Source: Singulisphaera sp. GP187 (GTDB lineage: Bacteria > Pseudomonadota > Gammaproteobacteria > Burkholderiales > Burkholderiaceae_C). Taken from it: 7,267 bases of DNA. Positions 1 to 6,488 of the stretch are shown piece by piece. A model generated the notes under the pieces. It was not told where the DNA came from and made no database searches. It saw only the letters and a list, made by a program, of their open reading frames with translations. The DNA lies in NCBI GenBank assembly GCA_943327965.2, contig CALPYQ020000078.1, positions 1 through 7,267 of the forward strand. Direction: 5' to 3'. How positions within the stretch are numbered: the first letter of the stretch is position 1; every line of letters begins with the position of its first letter. The translations under genes were made by a program, and so were the position numbers.

Positions 1-14
1 CTTAAAGGCCCTAC

Positions 15-18
15 GGAG
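15..18 (+). promoter_or_regulatory. Ribosome binding site of the HsaA-like gene
   Basis: GGAG lies 8 bases before the ATG at 27, a good Shine-Dalgarno match that supports this start. The other 26 leading bases hold no recognisable promoter. In-frame stop triplets at 3-5 and 21-23 could end an upstream gene, but too little sequence is present to tell. Confidence 0.75.
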
Positions 19-26
19 ATTAAACA

Positions 27-1223
27 ATGATTACGGTCAACAATGATTATTTAACGCCTGAAGCGCTAGAGTTAATTGAACGTGCCAAAAACATGGCGCC
101 TCGCCTCGCAGAACGCGCACGTTCCGCGGAAGATGCCGGCCTGGTTCAAAAAGAAACCATCGACGAGATGCAAGCGGCTGGATTTTTCAAAGTGCTGCAG
201 CCCAAGCGCTGGGGCGGCTACGAAATGGACCCCCGTGTTTTTTATTCCATCCAAATGGAATTGGCCCAAGGTTGCATGGCCACCGCTTGGATTTATGGCG
301 TGGTGGGTGTGCACAACTGGCAAATTCCTTTGTTCCCAGAGCAAGCCCAACAAGATGTTTGGGGCAAAGATCCCATGACTCTGACAGCTTCTACTTACAT
401 GCCTGTGGGCAAAGCAGAACCTGTTGAAGGCGGCTACAAGTTCAGCGGCCGCTGGAGCTGGAGCAGCGGTGTCGAACACTGCGAATGGATTTTGCTGGGT
501 GGTTTGCTGCCCAAAAAAGATGGTTCAGGCGAAATTGAGCACTGCACATTCTTGTTGCCCAAGGCCGATTTTGAAATTGTCAAAAACTTTGACGTTTTAG
601 GTCTGCGTGCAACTGGCAGCCACGATATTGTGGTCAAAGATGCCTTCGTGCCTGCCCACAGAACGCACCGTACCAACGACCACAGCGATGCAGGATGCCC
701 AGGCCGTCAAACCAACCCCGGCTGGCTGTACCGCATTCCATTTACGCAAGTGTTCCAGCGTGCCGTGTCAACCGCCTGCATTGGTGCCACCGATGGCGCC
801 ATTGCCAGCTTCCGCCAACGTGCCGCCACATTTGTGGGCAAGCATGGCTCCAAAACAGCCGAAGATGTGAACTCGCAATTGGCCGTGAGCGAAGCCATGA
901 TGACCACCGACCAACTCAAGCTGGTGTTGTTCCGCAACTACCAGCGCGTGGTCGATTGCGCCAAGAACCAAGAACGCATGCCCGTTGAAGAGCGACTGAT
1001 GCAGCGCGCCCAATCGGCACAAGTTCCCAAGTTGTGCGCCGAAGCGGTCAATGAAATCATGCGTGCTTGTGCTGCCGGTGGTGTTTACAAAACCAACTCT
1101 ATCGAGCGCATCTTCCGCGACTTGCACGTGGCCCGCGGCCACATCGCCAACAACACCGACACCTATGCCAGAAGCCACGGCGCCGTCATGTTAGGTCTTC
1201 CCAACGCCGACGCCTTCGTTTAA
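27..1223 (+). CDS. hsaA: HsaA/TesA2-like flavin-dependent monooxygenase, oxygenase component (acyl-CoA dehydrogenase fold)
   Basis: This 398-residue protein has the length and layout of the flavin-dependent hydroxylases that share the acyl-CoA dehydrogenase fold. There is an N-terminal helical domain (about 1-115), a middle β domain (about 120-215) with the family block GRWSWSSGVEHC (141-152), and a C-terminal helical domain with RDLHVARGHIANNTD (364-378). HsaA and TesA2 hydroxylate 3-HSA, the ring-opened phenolic steroid intermediate, to the catechol 3,4-DHSA, using O2 and reduced flavin from a separate reductase (HsaB/TesA1). I assign that role from the motif resemblance and the steroid genes downstream. 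No HsaB-type reductase is in the window, and the downstream ferredoxin-type reductase is of a different class. The enzyme should be cytoplasmic. The start at 27 is fixed by a GGAG site. An alternative is another group D monooxygenase acting on a different phenol, or a side-chain acyl-CoA dehydrogenase homologue. The family is secure; the substrate is moderately so. Confidence 0.7.
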   Translation: MITVNNDYLTPEALELIERAKNMAPRLAERARSAEDAGLVQKETIDEMQAAGFFKVLQPKRWGGYEMDPRVFYSIQMELAQGCMATAWIYGVVGVHNWQIPLFPEQAQQDVWGKDPMTLTASTYMPVGKAEPVEGGYKFSGRWSWSSGVEHCEWILLGGLLPKKDGSGEIEHCTFLLPKADFEIVKNFDVLGLRATGSHDIVVKDAFVPAHRTHRTNDHSDAGCPGRQTNPGWLYRIPFTQVFQRAVSTACIGATDGAIASFRQRAATFVGKHGSKTAEDVNSQLAVSEAMMTTDQLKLVLFRNYQRVVDCAKNQERMPVEERLMQRAQSAQVPKLCAEAVNEIMRACAAGGVYKTNSIERIFRDLHVARGHIANNTDTYARSHGAVMLGLPNADAFV

Positions 1224-1224
1224 T

Positions 1225-1228
1225 AGGA
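1225..1228 (+). promoter_or_regulatory. Ribosome binding site of kstD
   Basis: AGGA sits 7 bases before the ATG at 1236, within the 12-base gap after the HsaA-like stop (TAA 1221-1223). It fixes the kstD start and leaves no space for a promoter between the two genes. Confidence 0.7.
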
Positions 1229-1235
1229 TTGTTGT

Positions 1236-2996
1236 ATGAGCCAAGCAGCGGGTGCAGCGCACCAGAACTCAACCCCAGAGTTTGATGTCATTGTGGTGGG
1301 TTCTGGCGCAGGCGCCTTGCTGGCAGCCATTCGCGCTAGCGACGAAGGCCTCAAGCCTTTGGTCATCGAAAAAGCCGATCTGGTGGGCGGCACGTCTGCT
1401 TTGTCTGGCGGGGGCATTTGGATTCCCGACAACCACGACATGCCCAAGGTGGGCCTGCGTGACAGCCTAGACATGGCCTACCGCTATGTGAAGGCATGTG
1501 CCAAAGGTTTGGCCACCGACGACCGCGTCTTGGCCTATGTCGAAACGGCACGGCACATGGCGCGCTATTTGGGTGAGATTGGTGTGGCTTATCGCAGCAT
1601 GCCGCACTATGCCGATTACTACCCGCACATGGAAGGCGCATTGCCTGGGGGCCGCACCATGGACCCTGTGGATTTCAATGCAGGCAAACTGGGCATTGAA
1701 GGTCTGAACCTCATTCGACCGACCAATCCAGGTCAACTGATATTTGGTCGGATGAACATCAATGCATTCCAAGCCCGCTCAATGTTGGCGCGCGAACGCA
1801 AATCCAAATACATCCTCATGTGGATCATGGCGCGCTATTTCCTGGACTATCCATGGCGCAACAAAACCAAACGCGATCGCCGCATGACCGGCGGTCAAGC
1901 ACTCATTGGCAGTCTGCTGACAGCCTTTAGAAAACGCAAAATTCCTTTGTGGCTAGAGACGCCGCTTCAGTCCCTCATCACTGACAACGGCCGCGTGACT
2001 GGCGTGGTGGTGCTCAAGGACGGCAAAGAACAGCGTCTGTTGGCCAAGCACGCTGTCATTTTGGGGGCGGGTGGCTTTGAGCGAAACCAAGCCATGCGCG
2101 AGCAGTACTTGCCGCAGCCCACTGACCAAGCATGGACCGCCACACCCCCCGGCGCCAACACCGGCGATGCCATTCGTGCGGGCGCTGACGCAGGCGCTCA
2201 ACTTCATCTCATGGCGCACTCTTGGGGCGTACCCACCATGATGGTGCCCAAAGAAGAAAAATTCAGGCCCATGTTTGTTGAACGCTCTTTGCCTGGCTGC
2301 ATGGTGGTCAACGCACAAGGCAAACGGTTCTTAAATGAATCGGGGCCCTATCCAGAATTTCAACAAGCTATGTTTGCCAATCACCAAGCCACCGGCGGTG
2401 CCGTGCCTGCTTGGATTGTTTTTGATGCCACTTTCAGAGCCAATTACCCCATCGGCCCCCTGATGCCTTCGGCTGCAGTGCCCGACTCTCGTTTGCGCAA
2501 AAGCTGGTTGAATGTGGTTTATTGGAAAGCCGAAACGCTTGAAGAATTGGCCGCCCAAATTGGTGTTGACGCGGCTGGCTTAAAAGACAGCGCTGCGCGC
2601 ATGACTGAGTTTGCACGCACTGGCAAAGACCTTGAATTTGATCGGGGTGGCAATGTGTTTGATCGCTACTATGGCGACATTCACGTTAAACCCAATCCCA
2701 ATTTGGCGCCCATTGCCAAAGGTCCTTTCTATGCCATGAAACTATTTCCTGGCGACATTGGCACCAAGGGTGGCTTGCTCACAGACCGTGATGCTCGCGT
2801 TTTAAATGACGCAGGCCAAGTCATTCCGGGTCTCTATTGCATTGGCAACAATTCAGCATCGGTCATGGGACCCGCCTATCCTGGCGCTGGCTCTACCTTG
2901 GGCCCAGCCCTCACCTTTGCCTACCGCGCCATCTCCGACATCAAGGGACAACCCATCCCACTCGAACGCACCGATTTATTGGAATCCACGTTGTGA
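1236..2996 (+). CDS. kstD: 3-ketosteroid Δ1-dehydrogenase (FAD-dependent)
   Basis: This 586-residue flavoprotein of the fumarate reductase/KstD family inserts the C1-C2 double bond into 3-keto-4-ene steroids, for example androstenedione to androstadienedione. That step precedes ring B opening by 9α-hydroxylation. The N-terminus carries the dinucleotide fold VVGSGAGAL (20-28), then VIEK with the ribose-binding Glu45, then GGTSALSGGGIWIP (51-64), a hallmark of KstD proteins. A second FAD segment, VILGAGGFERN, is at 274-284. The active-site signature AYPGAGSTLGPA (547-558) supplies Tyr548 and Gly552, matching the spacing of the Tyr487/Gly491 pair described in Rhodococcus KstD1. Tyr372, in the NESGPY context, is the likely counterpart of the catalytic Tyr318. 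One of Tyr125, Tyr128 or Tyr129 may correspond to Tyr119. These assignments come from motif context, not an alignment. Length is normal to slightly long, and no signal peptide is seen. The stop overlaps the next gene's GTG start, suggesting coupled translation. Confidence 0.85.
   Translation: MSQAAGAAHQNSTPEFDVIVVGSGAGALLAAIRASDEGLKPLVIEKADLVGGTSALSGGGIWIPDNHDMPKVGLRDSLDMAYRYVKACAKGLATDDRVLAYVETARHMARYLGEIGVAYRSMPHYADYYPHMEGALPGGRTMDPVDFNAGKLGIEGLNLIRPTNPGQLIFGRMNINAFQARSMLARERKSKYILMWIMARYFLDYPWRNKTKRDRRMTGGQALIGSLLTAFRKRKIPLWLETPLQSLITDNGRVTGVVVLKDGKEQRLLAKHAVILGAGGFERNQAMREQYLPQPTDQAWTATPPGANTGDAIRAGADAGAQLHLMAHSWGVPTMMVPKEEKFRPMFVERSLPGCMVVNAQGKRFLNESGPYPEFQQAMFANHQATGGAVPAWIVFDATFRANYPIGPLMPSAAVPDSRLRKSWLNVVYWKAETLEELAAQIGVDAAGLKDSAARMTEFARTGKDLEFDRGGNVFDRYYGDIHVKPNPNLAPIAKGPFYAMKLFPGDIGTKGGLLTDRDARVLNDAGQVIPGLYCIGNNSASVMGPAYPGAGSTLGPALTFAYRAISDIKGQPIPLERTDLLESTL
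2993..2996 (+). other. GTGA start/stop overlap between kstD and the TesI-like gene
   Basis: The GTG start at 2993-2995 overlaps the kstD stop TGA at 2994-2996 in a different frame. This is the usual geometry for translational coupling. Only a weak TGGA (2980-2983) precedes it as a possible Shine-Dalgarno site, so re-initiation by ribosomes finishing kstD is plausible. Confidence 0.65.
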
Positions 2997-4666
2997 GTCG
3001 CAAGCCCAGAATATCAACAGTCACCCCCATTGAGCCTGCGCTCGAAATTCAAAATGTCAACGCCATCGATTGGCGCGAATCTGCCGACGTGGTGGTGGTG
3101 GGCTGGGGCGCAGCAGGGGCCTGCGCAGCCCTAGAAGCCCGCGCCAATGGCGCAACCGTGATTGTCATTGATCGCTTTGAAGGCGGTGGTGCCAGTGCCT
3201 TGTCGGGCGGTGTGGTGTATGCCGGAGGCGGCACGCCATATCAATTGAAGGCGGGCTTTGAAGACAGTCCAGAGGCCATGGCAGCCTACCTCAAACACGA
3301 AGTCAACGGCGTGGTCTCCGATCAAACACTGATGAAGTTTTGTCAAGACAGCGTGGCCAATTTGGCATGGTTAGAAACGCATGGCGCCAAATTTGCGGCC
3401 ACCATGCCCGATCACAAAACGTCGTATCCGCCTGAAGGCAAATTTTTGTACTTCTCGGGCAACGAAGTGGTGCCAGCATGTCAAACCCCTGAAGGCCCGC
3501 CCGCCCCCCGCGGTCATCGGACTGTGGCGCGCGGTCAATCGGGCAAAGTTTTGTTTGAAGCCTTGCAAAGTGCCACCCTCAAATCGGGCGCGCACACAGT
3601 CACACAAGCCACCGTTCGCCGATTGGTCTGTGAGCGTGCATCGCCCGATCAACCTGGACGCATTGTGGGCGTAGAAGTTTGGCAGTTGCCCGCGGGTGCC
3701 CCCGAAACACAGCGGCATGCTGAACTTCACAAAAAGGTGGCACGCTGGCGCACCTTTTGGCCAGGCAAGGCTGCCGAGTGCCGACGTGAAGCTGCAAAAA
3801 TTGAACAAGCAACGGCAGTCCGGACCTACATCAGGGCGCACAAAGGGGTCATCCTTTCAACGGGAGGCTTCATCTACAACCCCGAACTGATGGGCCAATT
3901 TGCACCGCATGCCAAAAAAGGCTGGCCTGTCGGTGGCGCAGGTTGTGATGGCAGCGGTTTGCGTTTGGGGCAAACCGTGGGCGCCAGTGCCAGTGCACTC
4001 AGCAACATTTCTGCGTGGCGGTTCATCACACCACCGTCCGTTTGGCCGCAAGGCATTGTGGTCAATGCGCAAGGTGAGCGCTTTTGCAACGAGCAAGTCT
4101 ATGGTGCCAAACTGGGCCACGAGTTGGTGGACCATCAAAATGGCCGCGGCTGGCTCATCATTGACTCACAACTCAAATGGCAAGCCATCAAGCAATGTTT
4201 GTTTGGCGGCTTGTGGGCATTCCAATCCTTGCCTGCCATGGCCATGATGCTGTTGGGTGCCAAAAAAGCCAACACACTTGAAGCCTTGGCCACCCGGTTA
4301 AAAGCCGATGCCACCAAGTTGCGCCAAAGCTTAGAGGCCGCCAATGCCGCAGCACGCGGCGAACGAGAAGACGCCTTTGGCAAATCTAAAGACATGCGAC
4401 ACGACATGTCCCGAGGCCCATTTTTGGCGCTGGACATCTCCATTGGCAACCCGACTTTTCCATTGGCCACACTCACCTTGGGTGGTCTGCATGTGGACGA
4501 AAGCAACGGCCAAGTCTTGCATGCGTCAGGGCAATCCATCGCGGGTTTGTATGCCGCAGGCAGAACGGCATTGGGCTTGCCCTCTTCCCGATATGTCAGC
4601 GGCCTGTCTCTGGCAGACTGTGTATTTTCTGGTCGCCGCGCTGGTCGCGCCGCCGCCTCTACCTAA
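2993..4666 (+). CDS. KstD-related FAD dehydrogenase, probable 3-oxo-5α(or 5β)-steroid Δ4-dehydrogenase (TesI-like)
   Basis: From the GTG at 2993 this encodes 557 residues. FAD-binding features are VVVVGWGAAGA (33-43), an acidic Asp60 ending the second β strand, and GGGASALSGGVVYAGGG (64-80). A second FAD segment, VILSTGGFIYN, is at 286-296. The C-terminus has SSRYVSGLSLADCVFSGRRAG (from 531). Its Tyr534-x-Ser536 spacing matches the Tyr466/Ser468 active-site pair reported for the Rhodococcus Δ4-(5α)-ketosteroid dehydrogenase. Tyr370, after a RFCNE block, is the likely counterpart of Tyr319. The YPGxG motif of true KstDs is absent. The expected reaction is introduction of a 4-ene into saturated ring A 3-ketosteroids, giving the KstD substrate; whether 5α or 5β is preferred cannot be told. 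The GTG start is chosen because it overlaps the kstD stop by 4 bases; the upstream in-frame ATG at 2837 would overlap kstD by 160 bases. Residues about 232-283 form a charged Arg/Lys/Glu-rich segment that may be an insertion. It could also be a more general fumarate reductase-like flavoprotein. Confidence 0.65.
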   Translation: MSRKPRISTVTPIEPALEIQNVNAIDWRESADVVVVGWGAAGACAALEARANGATVIVIDRFEGGGASALSGGVVYAGGGTPYQLKAGFEDSPEAMAAYLKHEVNGVVSDQTLMKFCQDSVANLAWLETHGAKFAATMPDHKTSYPPEGKFLYFSGNEVVPACQTPEGPPAPRGHRTVARGQSGKVLFEALQSATLKSGAHTVTQATVRRLVCERASPDQPGRIVGVEVWQLPAGAPETQRHAELHKKVARWRTFWPGKAAECRREAAKIEQATAVRTYIRAHKGVILSTGGFIYNPELMGQFAPHAKKGWPVGGAGCDGSGLRLGQTVGASASALSNISAWRFITPPSVWPQGIVVNAQGERFCNEQVYGAKLGHELVDHQNGRGWLIIDSQLKWQAIKQCLFGGLWAFQSLPAMAMMLLGAKKANTLEALATRLKADATKLRQSLEAANAAARGEREDAFGKSKDMRHDMSRGPFLALDISIGNPTFPLATLTLGGLHVDESNGQVLHASGQSIAGLYAAGRTALGLPSSRYVSGLSLADCVFSGRRAGRAAAST

Positions 4667-4678
4667 GAAAGATTTCAC

Positions 4679-5437
4679 ATGGGTCGCGTCAACAACAAAG
4701 TTGCTTTGGTTACAGGCGGTGCCAGTGGCGTGGGCAAAGAAACGGTCGAGCTCTTGCTCCAAGAAGGCGCGTATGTGGCCTTTGGCGACATCGATGTCAC
4801 AGCTGGTGAAGCCCTGGCCAAAGCCTGTGGAGAACGCGCCTTGTTTTTGCGCCACGATGTCAGCAACGAAGTTGAATGGCAGCAGGTCATCGCCAAGGTT
4901 CAAGCGCACTTTGGACCCTTAGACATTTTGATCAACAACGCCGGCATTTTGTTGCCCGGCAGCATTGAGACTGCCACTTTGGCGCAGTTCCGACAACTCA
5001 TGCAAGTCAATGCCGACTCTTGCTTCTTGGGCTGCCAACAAGGCATTGCGGCCATGAAAGAGCGTGGCGGCAGCATTGTCAACATGGCCTCTGTTTCAAC
5101 TTGGCTGCCCATTGAAGGCTATGCCGGCTACAGCGCCAGCAAAGCTGCCGTGGCCGCCCTGACGCGTGCAAGCGCTTTGTACTGCCGCAAAAACGGCTTG
5201 GCCATCAGAGTCAACTCCTTGCATCCAGACGGTATTTACACACCCATGATGAAAGCCACGGCACCTGGTGTGCCCGAAAAGTATTTGTTGTTCGATCCCA
5301 AAGTCAATCCCAAAGGTCGCGCCATCATGCCGGTGCACATTGCCAAGGTCTTGTTGTTTTTAGCGTCCGATGATTCGATGGCCATCAGCGGTGCAGAAAT
5401 CAAAGCTGACAGCGCCATTTTGGGAATGGGTTTATGA
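4679..5437 (+). CDS. 3β/17β-hydroxysteroid dehydrogenase (classical SDR, NAD-dependent)
   Basis: This 252-residue classical short-chain dehydrogenase oxidises 3β- and/or 17β-hydroxyl groups of steroids to ketones, feeding the two flavin dehydrogenases upstream. The cofactor loop is TGGASGVG (12-19). Asp37, at the end of the second β strand, points to NAD rather than NADP. NNAG is at 86-89. The catalytic set is Asn111, Ser138 (in NMASVS), Tyr151 and Lys155 (YSASK). The block WLPIEGYAGYSASKAA (142-157), the HPDGIYTPMM stretch (182-191) and the ILGMGL ending match, as I recall it, the Comamonas testosteroni 3β/17β-HSD, and length and catalytic numbering agree. That resemblance makes steroid specificity more likely than for a generic SDR. 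It starts 12 bases after the previous stop, preceded by purine-rich AAGAAAGA (4665-4672). Its stop overlaps the next start. The protein is expected to be a cytoplasmic tetramer, as in the family. Confidence 0.87.
   Translation: MGRVNNKVALVTGGASGVGKETVELLLQEGAYVAFGDIDVTAGEALAKACGERALFLRHDVSNEVEWQQVIAKVQAHFGPLDILINNAGILLPGSIETATLAQFRQLMQVNADSCFLGCQQGIAAMKERGGSIVNMASVSTWLPIEGYAGYSASKAAVAALTRASALYCRKNGLAIRVNSLHPDGIYTPMMKATAPGVPEKYLLFDPKVNPKGRAIMPVHIAKVLLFLASDDSMAISGAEIKADSAILGMGL
5434..5437 (+). other. ATGA start/stop overlap between the HSD and reductase genes
   Basis: The ATG at 5434-5436 overlaps the TGA at 5435-5437. A G-rich stretch, GGGAATGGG (5422-5430), lies just upstream and may act as a ribosome binding site. 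The arrangement supports coupled translation and a single transcript. Confidence 0.8.
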
Positions 5438-6480
5438 GCCAATACCATCGTTTGCGCGTCACTGCGCTGATCGATGAAACACACGATGCCAAATCGGTCG
5501 TGTTTGAAGTGCCCGCATCCCTGGCACAGGCGTTCAAGTACGTACCCGGTCAATTTCTCACTTTGCGTTTGCCCATCGATGGCGTCTTTGTGCCCCGTTG
5601 CTATTCCATGTCCAGTACACCCGGGCTCGATGGTGCGCCCCGCGTCACCGTCAAACGCGTGCACCAAGGGCGTGGCTCGAACTGGATTTGCAATCAACTC
5701 AAAGTAGGCGATGCGCTTGAAGTGATGCCGCCCTCTGGCATCTTCACGCCCAAACAACTTCAGCAAGATTTGTTGCTGATGGCAGGCGGCAGCGGCATCA
5801 CGCCCGTGTTTTCTATTTTGCGACATGCACTCGCCCAATCTTCAGCGCGCATCACATTGCTTTATGCCAATCGCGATGAAAAATCCGTCATCTTTCGAGA
5901 CGCCCTGAATGCGCTTGCCAAGGCGCATCCCCAAAGGTTGCAGGTCGTCCATTGGTTGGATTCCGTGCAAGGCATTCCCTCGGTTGAACAATTGGCCGAA
6001 TTCGCCAGACCCCAGGCGCATGCACAAGCATTTATCTGTGGGCCAGGACCTTTCATGGATGCAGCAGTTCAAGCCTTGAACAGCGTGAACATGGCGGAAG
6101 CAGACATTCATGTCGAGCGCTTTGTCTCTTTGCCCGATGAAGTTGAATTGGCGGCTGCGCAAACAGCGCGTCAAAACGAAGCACCACGTGCTGATGCTGT
6201 GGACGAAGCACAAGTTGTCATCGCCATAGATGGGCAGGTGCACACCATCGAATGCGGCGGTCAAGAGACCATTCTGGAAGCCGCCCAACGCGTCAAACTC
6301 AACTTGCCCTTTTCATGCCAAGCGGGCATGTGCGCCTCGTGCATGTGTCAAGTGATTGAAGGCAGTGTGCACTTACGGCACAACGATGTGCTGGATGCCA
6401 AAGACTTGGCCAAGTCATGGACATTGGCGTGCCAAGCCGTGCCAACCAGCACACACCTTCGCCTCAAATTTCCGGAGTAA
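5434..6480 (+). CDS. kshB: KshB-like reductase: FAD/NAD(H) domain plus C-terminal [2Fe-2S] ferredoxin domain
   Basis: This 348-residue electron-transfer protein has the order seen in KshB and PaaE. An FAD-binding β-barrel (about 1-105) contains RCYS (55-58), the flavin-binding RxYS motif. An NAD-binding domain (about 110-230) has GGSGITP (118-124) and CGPGPFM (202-208). A linker (about 231-258) leads to a plant-type ferredoxin domain with Cys295, Cys300, Cys303 and Cys333, the CX4CX2CX29C pattern for a [2Fe-2S] cluster. KshB passes NADH electrons to the Rieske oxygenase KshA, which 9α-hydroxylates Δ1,4-diene-3-ketosteroids and triggers ring B opening. The steroid neighbours make this the best call, but sequence alone does not separate KshB from reductases serving phenylacetyl-CoA or other Rieske or diiron oxygenases. 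No KshA is in the window, so the oxygenase must be encoded elsewhere. All four cluster cysteines and both nucleotide motifs are intact. Confidence 0.7.
   Translation: MSQYHRLRVTALIDETHDAKSVVFEVPASLAQAFKYVPGQFLTLRLPIDGVFVPRCYSMSSTPGLDGAPRVTVKRVHQGRGSNWICNQLKVGDALEVMPPSGIFTPKQLQQDLLLMAGGSGITPVFSILRHALAQSSARITLLYANRDEKSVIFRDALNALAKAHPQRLQVVHWLDSVQGIPSVEQLAEFARPQAHAQAFICGPGPFMDAAVQALNSVNMAEADIHVERFVSLPDEVELAAAQTARQNEAPRADAVDEAQVVIAIDGQVHTIECGGQETILEAAQRVKLNLPFSCQAGMCASCMCQVIEGSVHLRHNDVLDAKDLAKSWTLACQAVPTSTHLRLKFPE
6474..6477 (+). promoter_or_regulatory. Ribosome binding site of the FadD3-like gene, inside the end of kshB
   Basis: GGAG overlaps the last codons of the reductase gene, 11 bases before the ATG at 6489. 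The spacing is a little long but usable, and it favours this ATG over internal starts. The gap between stop and start is only 8 bases. Confidence 0.55.
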
Positions 6481-6488
6481 ATTTTCAA

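Noticed and set aside
1719..1751. Inverted repeat CCGACCAA / TTGGTCGG (1719-1726 and 1744-1751), 17-base loop
   Set aside because: It sits inside kstD, the stem is only 8 base pairs with no T-run after it, and one such repeat is expected by chance in this length.
1556..1840. 15-base direct repeat CATGGCGCGCTATTT at 1556-1570 and 1826-1840
   Set aside because: Both copies are in the same frame within kstD and encode Met-Ala-Arg-Tyr in unrelated contexts. Shared codon choice explains it, and no wider duplication is visible.
3371..3841. 156-codon minus-strand open frame inside the TesI-like gene
   Set aside because: It is fully antisense to a gene with clear FAD motifs and has no family resemblance or plausible ribosome binding site.
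4344..4922. 192-codon plus-strand open frame bridging the TesI-like and HSD genes
   Set aside because: It is an out-of-frame shadow of both. Its product is rich in Pro, Trp, Cys and Met with no domain, and both overlapped frames carry strong motifs.
5236..5838. 200-codon minus-strand open frame across the HSD/reductase junction
   Set aside because: It lies antisense to two well-supported genes, has no recognisable motif, and its Cys/His/Gly-rich composition is typical of reverse-complement frames of this codon usage.
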